Shown here piece by piece: positions 54,292-61,849 of a stretch of DNA of 64,000 nucleotides. The notes beneath the pieces were generated by a model. The model made no database searches. It had not been told where the DNA came from and saw nothing but the letters and a program-made list of their open reading frames with translations. Within the stretch, counting starts at the first letter, position 1; every line of letters begins with the position of its first letter. The position numbers were made by a program, and so were the translations under genes. Origin of the DNA: Falsirhodobacter sp. 20TX0035 (lineage in GTDB: Bacteria; Pseudomonadota; Alphaproteobacteria; Rhodobacterales; Rhodobacteraceae); NCBI RefSeq assembly GCF_028307215.1, contig NZ_JAQMHV010000004.1, forward strand, positions 124,001 through 188,000, written 5' to 3'.

Positions 54292-55386
54292 ATGATGAGT
54301 GAGAAGAGAGCGCATTACCTTTTGCTAGATGGCGCGCGCGGAATAGCGGCAATTTGCATTCTGCTATATCATCTGGGTGATTACTTCGGTGGCCTGAGAT
54401 TCCTCCAAGGCTCTTTCCTGGCCGTTGACATGTTCTTCCTCATGAGCGGTTTTGTCATCGCCCTCACGTATGAGCGCTCCTTGACGAACGGGAGCCGGCC
54501 ATTCCTGTCATTTGTATGGACCAGGGTTCTCAGGCTCTATCCGCTTTACCTTATGGCATGCTGCCTTGGTGCTTTTTATTTCATTACCAAGTATCTGATG
54601 AACATGGAGGGAGCGCCCACCGCTTCGGAGTTATTGAGGGTCTTGCCTGCGACTGTCTTCCTGGCTCCTTGGCCGGAGGCTGTAGAGTGGGGCTTTACGC
54701 CTTACCCATTCGCTTCGTCCGCGTGGAGCCTGAGCCTAGAACTCTGGTACAACATCCTTTACGCCATCCTCGCGATACATCTCGGGACAAGAATGCTTCT
54801 TGTCGTCATCGCCGTGTCTTTGGCAATTCTGCTCCAACAAGGCCTTCACTTCGACACCCTGGACATGGGCTGGAGCATGGCGACTGCCTTGGGCGGATCC
54901 GCCCGCTTCTGGCTATCATTCGGGGTGGGCATACTGATTTATCGGCATCAACTTCACAGGCTCGCTACGCCAAAACTTCCAATCTACGTGTACATGCTGT
55001 GCTTCGCATTCGTCTTCATTCCTCGAGACGCAATAGCATTGTCGATGTTTTGGATCGCAGTGGTGTTTCCTGTTACCGTTATAGCGGGTGGCGCCCGACA
55101 AGTTAATGGACTTGCCGCCTTCCTATGCAATCATCTGGGCCGCATGTCCTACGGGATCTACATTCTGCATGCTCCTGTTATTCTGCTTCAAACAGGAGTG
55201 CTCAAGATACTTCTTGGTAACTCATGGGAAGATTACAAAGCTCAGATCGGCATCTCCATCATTCTGTCGGTTCTTATCATCGCCTGGATCGGAACCTACC
55301 TTTTCGATGAGCCTGTCCGCCGCCGTCTGAAAGCGTGGAGTGGTAAACGATCTGGTACAACCTTGCCTCCCACCTTGTCGGCATGA
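54292..55386 (+). CDS. Membrane acyltransferase of the OafA/YrhL (acyltransferase 3) family
   Basis: A 364-residue integral membrane protein that most likely O-acetylates a surface or periplasmic glycan. Seen: the signature 'YLLLDGARGIAAICILLYHL' near residues 9-28 with the conserved Arg and active-site His, 'FLAVDMFFLMSGFVIALTYER' near 42-62 (F-F-x-x-S-G-F), 'FVWTRVLRLYPLYLM' (R-x-R-I/L-x-P), about ten hydrophobic segments and the end 'LGRMSYGIYILHAPVIL'. There is no C-terminal SGNH domain. No ribosome site is evident at the ATG pair. It is AT-richer than the neighbours and sits alone in a foreign-looking region, consistent with horizontal transfer. Confidence 0.9.
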   Translation: MMSEKRAHYLLLDGARGIAAICILLYHLGDYFGGLRFLQGSFLAVDMFFLMSGFVIALTYERSLTNGSRPFLSFVWTRVLRLYPLYLMACCLGAFYFITKYLMNMEGAPTASELLRVLPATVFLAPWPEAVEWGFTPYPFASSAWSLSLELWYNILYAILAIHLGTRMLLVVIAVSLAILLQQGLHFDTLDMGWSMATALGGSARFWLSFGVGILIYRHQLHRLATPKLPIYVYMLCFAFVFIPRDAIALSMFWIAVVFPVTVIAGGARQVNGLAAFLCNHLGRMSYGIYILHAPVILLQTGVLKILLGNSWEDYKAQIGISIILSVLIIAWIGTYLFDEPVRRRLKAWSGKRSGTTLPPTLSA

Positions 55387-56076
55387 CAGCTTCCTGCTTC
55401 GGAAGAAGTGGAAGAGGTAGTACGATAGGTCATCCTTGACCCCACAGGAGAAATTGTTCACCCGGCTCACGGCATCAAGGGGCACACCGATCCCGCCTTC
55501 GGATCAGCATATCATCAAGCCGCGTAGGCTACAGAGGTCACGAGTGCTTCCTGGACAACATGATCATCCTGAACCAACCATCACCTCGGTGATCAGCATG
55601 ACATTCATGACCCGCTTGATGTTGTGGAGCACAACTTTCCATAAGCGCGCAACATCGGGAGCAGATTTCACCAGTCGTCGCTGGGTCACCCTGAACGTCA
55701 GGCTGTCCTTATGGGCCTAAGGGTCATGTAGATGTTGTCGTCCGTAGCCCGATTCACCGTGCGCCCGCACGCTCGCGTCGGAGCGGATGACGATGATCTC
55801 TTGATCACTCAAACTCTCATGCCCGACAAAGATAACCTACATACTGATTGAACATCCCGGTGCAATTTAACTGCATTCGTTCGACGGGAGCCGAGATTGT
55901 AGGCCACCGCCACGTGCCTTGCCCCAGCAGATCGACACGGGCGTGCATTTATCCGGATCGAAGTGCCGATCCCTCATCAGCGGACATCAAAAGTCGCGGC
56001 CAATGCAGAGGTTTCGAGGGCCGGGATAGATAGACCTCCACATTTCAATCAATTTCAAATACACGAGCAGGCAATT
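55387..56076. other. Gene-free stretch, right part of the island
   Basis: About 690 bases with no complete gene. Frames are short and interrupted on both strands, as in decayed insertion-sequence DNA. One fragment (55564-55716, minus) is listed separately. The last 40 bases before the cysA stop are AT-rich and contain TTTCAATCAATTTCAAAT plus a nearby CAATTTCAA, a small run of TTTCAA-type direct repeats. Confidence 0.55.
55564..55716 (-). pseudogene. Possible transposase C-terminal remnant
   Basis: A minus-strand frame of about 50 codons bounded by TAG and TGA with no start. It contains 'VLHNIKRVMNVM', which recalls the helix near the C-terminal end of IS1182/IS5-group DDE transposases (Y-N-L-K-R-x-x-N-I-L). 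The match is short, and surrounding frames do not supply the catalytic residues, so it is at most a relic. It supports the view that this stretch is degraded mobile DNA. Confidence 0.25.
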
Positions 56077-56796
56077 TCAAGCCGAGATGAACTCCCGCAC
56101 GAAGGCCGTTGCCGGGGCGGCGCGGATGTCCTGGGGGCGGCCGACCTGCTCGATGCGGCCCATGGACATCACGACCACCAGATCCGCCAGTTCCATCGCT
56201 TCATCCTGATCGTGGGTCACGAAGACGGTGGTCAGGCCCGTCGTGTCGTGGATCTCGCGCAGGCCCTGCCGCAACTCCTTGCGGACACGTGCGTCGAGGG
56301 CGCCGAAAGGTTCGTCCAGCAGCAGCATCCGCGGCTCGATCGCAAGGGCCCGGGCCAAGGCCACGCGCTGGCGCTGACCACCCGACAGCTGGCTGGGATA
56401 GCGCTGCCCGATGTCCGGCAGCTGGATCAGGTCCAAGAGCTTCGTGACGCGACGGGTGATCTCGGCCGCTTCGGGGCGGGTCCGGCGGGGACGCGCGCGC
56501 AAGCCGTAAGCGATGTTCTCGAACACGGTCATGTGGCGGAACAGGGCATAGGACTGGAAGACGAAGCCCGCCCGCCGTTCCTGCACCGTCAGGCCGGTCG
56601 CGTCCACGCCGTCGAACAGCACCCGGCCAGAGGTCGGAAACTCCAACCCACCCAAAATGCGCAGCAGCGTCGTCTTGCCCGATCCTGAGGGCCCCAGCAG
56701 CGCCACCAGCGCGCCCGAGGGCAGGTTCAGTGCCAGGGGATGCAAAGCGGTGGTCGCGCCGAAGGTCTTGGCGATCTCGTCGATCTGGATGTGCAT
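56077..56796 (-). CDS. cysA: Sulfate ABC transporter ATPase CysA, C-terminally shortened
   Basis: A 239-residue nucleotide-binding subunit of the sulfate/thiosulfate importer. Seen: Walker A '[20 protein letters not shown]', Q-loop '[15 protein letters not shown]', signature '[16 protein letters not shown]' near 140, Walker B '[12 protein letters not shown]' and switch His in '[20 protein letters not shown]'. The ATPase core is complete. Family members usually run to about 330-365 residues with a TOBE-type regulatory domain. Here a stop follows 'AFVREFISA' exactly where AT-rich foreign DNA starts. The shortening is seen in length, but loss by insertion or deletion is inference. Confidence 0.9.
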   Translation of the reverse strand: MHIQIDEIAKTFGATTALHPLALNLPSGALVALLGPSGSGKTTLLRILGGLEFPTSGRVLFDGVDATGLTVQERRAGFVFQSYALFRHMTVFENIAYGLRARPRRTRPEAAEITRRVTKLLDLIQLPDIGQRYPSQLSGGQRQRVALARALAIEPRMLLLDEPFGALDARVRKELRQGLREIHDTTGLTTVFVTHDQDEAMELADLVVVMSMGRIEQVGRPQDIRAAPATAFVREFISA

Positions 56797-56804
56797 GATG
56801 GACC

Positions 56805-57662
56805 TCAATGGCGGCGGGTGGCGGCAAGCTGGTCGGCATAGCGCCATTCCAGCAGGGACTTGATGGCAAGGGTGACCAGCGCCAGCAGGGCCAGCAGGGC
56901 GGCCATGCTGAAGGCGGCGACGGACAGGTATTCGTTGTACATCATCTCGATCGTGATGGGCATGGTGGCGGTTTCCCCCCGGATCTTGCCGGAGACGACG
57001 GCGACGGCCCCGAATTCGCCCATGGCGCGCGCGTTGCACAACAGCACGCCATACAGAAGCGCCCAGCGGATGTTCGGCAGCGTCACCGTCCGCAGCACCC
57101 GCCAGCCGGAGGCGCCGAGGGTCAGGGCGGCCTCCTCTTCGGCGCGGCCCTGTTCGATCATCACGGGGATCAGTTCGCGGGCGACAAAGGGAAAGGTCAC
57201 GAAGACGGTGGCCAGGATGATGCCCGGCAAGGCGAAGACGATGGGGTAGCCGTTGCCGATCAACCAGCTGCCCAGCAGGGAATGGCTGCCGAACAGCAGC
57301 ACGAAGCACAGCCCCGCCACCACCGGAGAGACGGAGAACGGCAGGTCGATCAGCGTGATCAGCACCGTCTTGCCCGGGAAGTCGAACTTGGTGATGGCCC
57401 AAGCGGCCGCGATCCCAAAGATCGCGTTCACCGGCACCGATACGGCGGCCACGATCAGCGTCAGGCGGATCGCCTCCCACGCGTCAGGCTGGGCCAGGGA
57501 GGCCACCGCCGCCCGCCCCCCGTCGGACAGGGCCTGGGCGAAGACGGCGATCAGCGGCGCGGCCACCAGGATCGCCAGGCCGCCCACGGCCAGAAGGATC
57601 AGGACAAGGCGCACGATCCGCGACTCTTCGGTGGCGGCGCGGGGCACTGGGATGTCAGACAA
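56805..57662 (-). CDS. cysW: Sulfate ABC transporter permease CysW
   Basis: A 285-residue inner-membrane permease subunit. Seen: about six hydrophobic segments, the permease coupling motif (EAA loop) '[31 protein letters not shown]' near 175-205, and CysW-type end '[31 protein letters not shown]' (about 220-250). The start is TTG 57662, which overlaps the cysT stop by 8 bases. No ATG fits without losing TM1. Eight bases separate it from cysA. It forms a heterodimer with CysT. Confidence 0.95.
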   Translation of the reverse strand: MSDIPVPRAATEESRIVRLVLILLAVGGLAILVAAPLIAVFAQALSDGGRAAVASLAQPDAWEAIRLTLIVAAVSVPVNAIFGIAAAWAITKFDFPGKTVLITLIDLPFSVSPVVAGLCFVLLFGSHSLLGSWLIGNGYPIVFALPGIILATVFVTFPFVARELIPVMIEQGRAEEEAALTLGASGWRVLRTVTLPNIRWALLYGVLLCNARAMGEFGAVAVVSGKIRGETATMPITIEMMYNEYLSVAAFSMAALLALLALVTLAIKSLLEWRYADQLAATRRH

Positions 57663-58479
57663 GACCGATCCTCCGACGGCTCCAGATCTGGACCGCGTTG
57701 ATGATGAACAGCATGGAGAAGGAGATCGCCAGCATCGCAAGACCGATCGCCGCCGCGCCCGCGATGTCGAACTCCTCCAGGCGGATGACGATCAGAAGGG
57801 GAGCGATCTCGGTCTTCAATGGAATGTTGCCCGCGATGAAGATGACGGATCCGTATTCCCCCACAGCCCGCGCCAAGGACAGCGCGAAGCCCGTCAGGGC
57901 GGCGGGCAGCAGCGTCGGCAGCACCACGCGGCGCAGCGTCATCCCGCGGCTGGCGCCCAGGCTGGCGGAGGCTTCCTCCACCTCGCGGTCCAGCTCCTCC
58001 ACCACCGGCTGGACGGTGCGGGTGACAAAGGGCAGGCCCACGAAGACCAGCGCCACGAAGATGCCCCACTGGGTGTAGGCGATCTTCCACGGCAGCGCGG
58101 CGCCCAGCACCCCGTTCGGCGCATAGAGCGCGGTCAGGGCGATCCCGGCCACCGCCGTCGGCAGCGCGAAGGGAAGATCCACCGCCGCGTCGATCAGCTT
58201 GCGGCCCGGAAAGCGGTAGCGCACCAGCACCCAGGCCAGCAGCACCCCGAACACGAGGTTAAACAGCGCCGCGAACAGCGCCAGCCGGAACGACAGGTAC
58301 AGCGCCGCCGCCACCCGCGGGCTGCTGACGGCCGCCCACCAGGCGGACGGGCCAAGGCTGGCCCCCTGAAGGATCAGCGCGGCGATGGGGAGGAGGACCA
58401 CCAGCGACAGCATCGTCACCGTGATCCCCATCGCCAGCCCGAACCCGGGCATGGGGGAGGAACGGGCGATCCGCATCAT
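57655..58479 (-). CDS. cysT: Sulfate ABC transporter permease CysT (CysU)
   Basis: A 274-residue inner-membrane permease. Seen: TM1 'GITVTMLSLVVLLPIAALIL', 'DAAVDLPFALPTAVAGIALTALYAPNGVLG' region (about 96-125), the EAA loop 'EVEEASASLGASRGMTLRRVVLPTLLPAALTG', and 'ARAVGEYGSVIFIAGNIPLKTEIAPLLIVIRLEEFD' (about 203-238), all typical of CysT. The ATG overlaps the cysP stop as ATGA; a second ATG is one codon downstream. Order cysP-cysT-cysW-cysA is the standard operon. Confidence 0.96.
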   Translation of the reverse strand: MMRIARSSPMPGFGLAMGITVTMLSLVVLLPIAALILQGASLGPSAWWAAVSSPRVAAALYLSFRLALFAALFNLVFGVLLAWVLVRYRFPGRKLIDAAVDLPFALPTAVAGIALTALYAPNGVLGAALPWKIAYTQWGIFVALVFVGLPFVTRTVQPVVEELDREVEEASASLGASRGMTLRRVVLPTLLPAALTGFALSLARAVGEYGSVIFIAGNIPLKTEIAPLLIVIRLEEFDIAGAAAIGLAMLAISFSMLFIINAVQIWSRRRIGLV

Positions 58480-59471
58480 TTCGCCGTGTAGATCTGGTCG
58501 AACACGCCGCCATCCCCGAACTGTTCGGCCTGAACCTTATCCCAGCCTCCCAGATCCGCGATGTTCACCAGTTCAAGCTGCGGCAGCCGTGCCACGTCTT
58601 CCGGATCGGCCTTGGAGGTGTCCCAGGCGCGGTAGTAGTGCTTGAACGCGATCGCCTGCGCCTCGGGCGTGTAGAGCCATTCGAGATAGCCCTGCGCGAG
58701 CGCCCGCTGATCGTCGGTCTTGATGTTGCCTTCGACCACCGCCACCGGCGGTTCGGCCAGGATCGACACCGAGGGGACCACGATCTCGAAATCGTCGCCG
58801 ATCTCGTTCAGGGCCAGGTAGGCCTCGTTTTCCCAGGCCAGCAGGACGTCGCCCATGCCGCGCTGAGCAAAGGTGGTCGTGGCGCCGCGCGCGCCGCTGT
58901 CCAGCACCGGCACATGCTTGAACAGCTCGCCCACAAAGGCCTTCGGGTCCTGCCCCGCCTTTTCCGCCCAGGCCCAGGCGGCCATGTAGTTCCAGCGCGC
59001 CCCGCCCGAAGTCTTGGGGTTCGGCGTGATCACCTCCACCCCGTCCTTGATCAGGTCCGGCCAGTCCTTGATGTTCTTCGGGTTGTCCTTGCGCACAAGG
59101 AACACGATGGTCGAGGTGTAGGGCGACGCGTTGTGCGGCAGCTTCGTCTGCCAATCCTCGGGGATCTTGCCCGTGTCGGCGATGCGGTCGATGTCGGGTG
59201 CCAGCGCCAGCGTCACCACCTGCGCGTCCAGCCCGTCCACCACCGCGCGGGCCTGGCTGCCCGATCCGCCATGGCTGGTCTGGATCTGGGGCTTGTCGTG
59301 GCCCTGCTTCACCCACCAGTCCGCGAACTGCGCGTTCACGTCGCGGTACAGCTCGCGCGTCGGGTCGTAGCTGACGTTCAGAAGCTGCTCGGCATAGGCC
59401 GCCTGCCCCGCCACCGAAAGCGCCATGGCCAAGGCGGCCGAGGTCAACCGAATGGAAAATCGCTGCATCAC
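58476..59471 (-). CDS. cysP: Sulfate/thiosulfate-binding periplasmic protein
   Basis: A 331-residue periplasmic substrate-binding protein. Seen: signal peptide 'FSIRLTSAALAMALSVAGQAAYA', then 'LLNVSYDPTRELYRDVNAQFADWW' near 30-53, 'SHGGSGSQARAVVDGLDAQVVTLAL' with the anion-binding Ser-Gly-Ser loop, 'ITPNPKTSGGARWNYMAAWAW' and 'AWENEAYLAL'. GTG 59471 is eight bases from GGAGG; the next codon is ATG, an equally possible start. First gene of the cys operon. Confidence 0.95.
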   Translation of the reverse strand: MMQRFSIRLTSAALAMALSVAGQAAYAEQLLNVSYDPTRELYRDVNAQFADWWVKQGHDKPQIQTSHGGSGSQARAVVDGLDAQVVTLALAPDIDRIADTGKIPEDWQTKLPHNASPYTSTIVFLVRKDNPKNIKDWPDLIKDGVEVITPNPKTSGGARWNYMAAWAWAEKAGQDPKAFVGELFKHVPVLDSGARGATTTFAQRGMGDVLLAWENEAYLALNEIGDDFEIVVPSVSILAEPPVAVVEGNIKTDDQRALAQGYLEWLYTPEAQAIAFKHYYRAWDTSKADPEDVARLPQLELVNIADLGGWDKVQAEQFGDGGVFDQIYTAK

Positions 59472-59503
59472 GGGGTCATCCTCCCTGTTCCGTTGTCTTA
59501 ATT

Positions 59504-59520
59504 ACGACAGGGCTTGTCGT
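59504..59520. promoter_or_regulatory. Short inverted repeat upstream of the sulfate operon
   Basis: ACGACA-(GGGCT)-TGTCGT, a perfect 6-bp inverted repeat with a 5-base spacer, 33 bases before the cysP start. On the minus strand a promoter-like TTGTAA lies just upstream and TAATTA just downstream, but 19 bases apart. Position and symmetry suit a repressor or activator site for sulfate-starvation control (a CysB/Cbl-type or other regulator). Identity not deducible. Confidence 0.35.
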
Positions 59521-59741
59521 GTTTTACAACAGAATGGATTCGGCAAAGTAGCGCCGAGAAAGAGAATGGTATTCCCTGATCCGGCCAGTCCGCAGCCTTT
59601 CGCATCAGGGCAACCGCCATTGCGATCATGATGCGCTGACGCTGCCTGCGGCCGTCCATGTGTTCGTCCATCGGTGCCGGATCCTGAATGCAAAGCGGGC
59701 CGCCCCTTGGGACGGCCCGCCAGATCAAACGAAGGGGATCA

Positions 59742-60662
59742 TCAGCCGTTCGCGACGGCTGGCGCCTTGCGCTGGGCGTTCAGCAGAAGACGCGCGGTCT
59801 TCCCGTTCATCGATGCCCACAGCTCATGCTCCCCCACAAGGGACGCGACAGCGCGCAACGCATCGCCATCCGACACGGACTGCGCCCGCGCGGCGATGTC
59901 CATCAGCGTGCCGGCCTCCGGCGCGGTGCGTGCGGATTGCAGCATGGTGGCCAGCGCGTTCTTCGTGTCGCCTTCGAACCACAAGGAAAGGCCCTGCGCC
60001 CACAGGCCCTTTGCACTGTTCGGCGCGAAGATGGGCTTCACCTTCTTCGGGACATAGCCGTTCAGGCTCTTCTCAAGAAAGGGAACAAGCTGCCCCGCCT
60101 CGTCCAGCGCCCGGGCGGTGTCCGTTCCCGCTAGAAACAACGGCTGCGATTGCGCTTGCGGATATGCCGGCTGCAACCATTGGGCGACAAGCGTCTGCGC
60201 CGCCGCGTCAGCCGGGTCGAAAACCACGGTCGCGGTTCCCTCATGCTTCGCAAGATCGGTCAGCGCTTCGGCATGGGTCCATTCGCCCCCCGCCGCACCC
60301 CGGCCCAGCGTCGGATGCCCGTCATGGCGCGGAGAGAAGGCGATGATCTGCGACGCGATCGCACTGCCGAAGTAGATGGCGGCATAGCCCCCCACCCCCG
60401 ACCCGCAGGTGATGGCCTTCCGCCCGTCCAAAACCGACGTCAGCGCCTCCGCAACATCTTCGACCTCCAATCCCTGATAAGCCGAGGCGGAGGAGATGTG
60501 GATCGTCTCGTGCCCCCGCTCCAGCGCCAGTTGCGTCCAGGGGCCAGCGTCCGACATTCCGCTCTCTCCGAAGGTGATCAGAACCCTCGTCTTCCGCGAC
60601 CGTTCGGGGCGATGATGAACGATGCGATGGTTCGGGCGGGTCAGAAGCACTTCGGAAGACAT
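59742..60662 (-). CDS. Unknown protein, alpha/beta-hydrolase-like fold, possibly non-catalytic
   Basis: A 306-residue soluble protein. The centre reads 'AITCGSGVGGYAAIYFGSAI' (about 92-111), which has the shape of a nucleophile elbow as in surface-glycan-associated hydrolases (C-G-S-S-M-G-G-Y-A-A). The position of the nucleophile Ser is Gly here. The start 'RKTRVLITFGESG' could be the first beta strand, and the C-terminal 90 residues look helical and repeat-like ('LWFEGDTKNALATMLQSARTAPEAG'), as in TPR units. ATG 60662 has AGGGACG upstream. Fold assignment is inference; function unknown. Confidence 0.65.
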   Translation of the reverse strand: MSSEVLLTRPNHRIVHHRPERSRKTRVLITFGESGMSDAGPWTQLALERGHETIHISSASAYQGLEVEDVAEALTSVLDGRKAITCGSGVGGYAAIYFGSAIASQIIAFSPRHDGHPTLGRGAAGGEWTHAEALTDLAKHEGTATVVFDPADAAAQTLVAQWLQPAYPQAQSQPLFLAGTDTARALDEAGQLVPFLEKSLNGYVPKKVKPIFAPNSAKGLWAQGLSLWFEGDTKNALATMLQSARTAPEAGTLMDIAARAQSVSDGDALRAVASLVGEHELWASMNGKTARLLLNAQRKAPAVANG

Positions 60663-60792
60663 TGGAACGTCCCTATGATGGATAGGAAAGGCGATAACAG
60701 CCCCAGTGGCCGATTCTGTCGAGGGCAAAACGCCGTGAGGTGGCGGCGCATGGCCGCTGGCGGGCCTGCCAACCGCCGGATATACGGGGCAC

Positions 60793-61128
60793 ATGACCCA
60801 AGATCTTCCCCCCTGCCCCGAATGCGCCTCGCCCCACAGCTATGAACAGGATCCGCTGCTGATCTGCCCCGAATGCGGGCATGAATGGCAGGTGTCCGCG
60901 GCCGAGGATGCCCCCGTGCGCGACGCCGTCGGCAACATCCTGCAGAACGGCGACACGGTGACGGTGATCAAGGATCTGAAGGTGAAAGGGTCGTCGCTGA
61001 CGGTGAAAGTGGGCACGAAGGTGCGCAATATCACCTTGGTGGACGGCGATCACGACATCGACTGCAAGATCCCGGGCATCGGCCCCATGGGTCTGAGATC
61101 GCAGTTCGTGAAGAAGGTTTCGGGCTGA
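60793..61128 (+). CDS. yjdM: Zinc-ribbon protein YjdM (PhnA family)
   Basis: A 111-residue protein of the YjdM/PhnA family, once thought to act in alkylphosphonate use. Seen: N-terminal zinc ribbon 'CPECASPHSYEQDPLLICPECGHEW' (Cys pairs at about 8-11 and 26-29), then the PhnA core 'VRDAVGNILQNGDTVTVIKDLKVKGSS' and 'KVRNITLVDGDHDIDCKIPGIGPMGLRSQFVKK' (about 76-108). Length and end are standard. Actual function remains unsettled. Divergent from the preceding gene. Confidence 0.95.
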   Translation: MTQDLPPCPECASPHSYEQDPLLICPECGHEWQVSAAEDAPVRDAVGNILQNGDTVTVIKDLKVKGSSLTVKVGTKVRNITLVDGDHDIDCKIPGIGPMGLRSQFVKKVSG

Positions 61129-61255
61129 TCCGGTCGGCAACCTGCAGACCAAAATAGACACCTCGGAGCCATGCAAATCATGCAGGCAACAAGACAGCAC
61201 AACCATAAGTTGTGGAGCACATTAACTATTTTTTAACGAATTGCCACTCTTGGGA

Positions 61256-61283
61256 TTGACGCAATTGCCGGTTGCGGTAGATA
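61256..61283 (+). promoter_or_regulatory. Promoter-like signal upstream of a structured element
   Basis: TTGACG and TAGATA separated by 16 bases in AT-rich DNA, with no coding sequence downstream. A transcript would begin near 61290 and run into the perfect hairpin at 61338-61397. Confidence 0.4.
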
Positions 61284-61289
61284 TCACTT

Positions 61290-61440
61290 ACCCGTCACCC
61301 GAGTAACGATTAGCTCCTTATGTGATGGCTAGCGGGTGTTGGAGCTAGGCGGTGAGGTCCGACGCCCTGCATCCAAGAATAGCCGCCTAGCTCCAACTTT
61401 TACAAATTTTATATATGTGAAGTCACGGCGTCGGGTTGAC
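61290..61440 (+). ncRNA. Candidate structured small RNA
   Basis: Downstream of the promoter-like signal, 15 bases at 61338-61352 (GTTGGAGCTAGGCGG) are exactly complementary to 61383-61397, closing a 30-base loop. Eight loop bases (61359-61366, CCGACGCC) are exactly complementary to 61427-61434 (GGCGTCGG) beyond the stem, which would form a pseudoknot. The stem is followed by CTTTTACAAATTTT, which could act as a loose terminator. No known RNA family is recognised. An insertion relic with inverted arms is the alternative. Only the base pairing is seen; transcription is inferred. Confidence 0.35.
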
Positions 61441-61726
61441 GTGTATCCTTCATGGGTGAACACTGGACGTCCGGGGTTATGCCCGCAGGCGGCGGTGCAT
61501 CGTACGGGATGCAACCGTCGCCGAGCATTCGAGCTGACATGACCCTCGCCGAGTGCGCAATGAACCGCTTCAGCCGCACTGTTTCAAAAGGAATGGGGAT
61601 CACTTCCGCCAGCAAGCTCGTGGGCAGATGCAGCCCACGCTGTAAACTGCTTGGTATCACCCAGACGCACAAAAGCAGCGTCCAGACTTCCACCAAGGGA
61701 TTCTTGCCGCGAATGTCTTTGGATAA

Positions 61727-61803
61727 TGGTGCACCCAGCACGATTCGAACGTGCGACCTTTGCCTTCGGAGGGCAACGCTCTATCCAGCTGAGCTATGGG
61801 TGC
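61727..61803 (-). tRNA. tRNA-Arg (CCG anticodon)
   Basis: A 77-nt minus-strand cloverleaf with encoded CCA. Acceptor GCACCCA pairs with TGGGTGC, the anticodon loop CTCCGAA gives CCG (reads CGG), and the T arm has CGTTCGAATCG. D arm AGCTCAGCTGGATAGAGC is standard. Confidence 0.96.
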
Positions 61804-61849
61804 CTTGGCCTGTCTGTAGCAGGGGTGTCGGCCGGTGACAAGCGGCCTT

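Larger units (their letters stand above)
53611..56076. mobile_element. Probable small genomic island between a tRNA and truncated cysA
   Basis: About 2.5 kb that differs from all flanking DNA. By eye it is near 50% G+C, while neighbouring genes are well above 60%. It begins at the base after a tRNA CCA end, the classic integration point, and ends at the premature stop of a sulfate-transport ATPase gene. It holds one intact gene (acyltransferase), broken frames and long gene-free stretches. I found no integrase and no repeat of the tRNA 3' end at the far side, so if it was an integrative element it has decayed or was exchanged by recombination. Confidence 0.6.
61129..61726. other. 600-base AT-rich intergenic stretch
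   Basis: No gene I would defend. Frames exist on both strands but have no ribosome site and unlike composition, and those near the right end run into the tRNA. The region includes a promoter-like signal and a hairpin/pseudoknot element (listed separately). The first 160 bases are notably AT-rich (TTTTTTAACGAATTG). It lies next to a tRNA gene, another place where foreign DNA could have entered. Confidence 0.6.

Noticed and set aside
53611-56076. Search for a repeat of the tRNA 3' end (attachment site) at the right edge of the island
   Set aside because: No stretch matching the last 20 bases of the tRNA was found up to the cysA stop, so no attachment pair is claimed.
61338-61397. The 15-bp inverted repeat as ends of an insertion sequence
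   Set aside because: Only 30 bases lie between the arms, far too few for a transposase, and no target duplication is visible. Hairpin RNA is the simpler reading.
61409-61741. Opposite-strand frame of 110 codons in the same gap
   Set aside because: It overlaps the tRNA 3' end and lacks a start signal. It could be a relic, but nothing supports a gene.
61452-61838. Open frame of 128 codons in the AT-rich gap
   Set aside because: It runs through the tRNA-Arg gene, has no ribosome site and the peptide has no recognisable domain.
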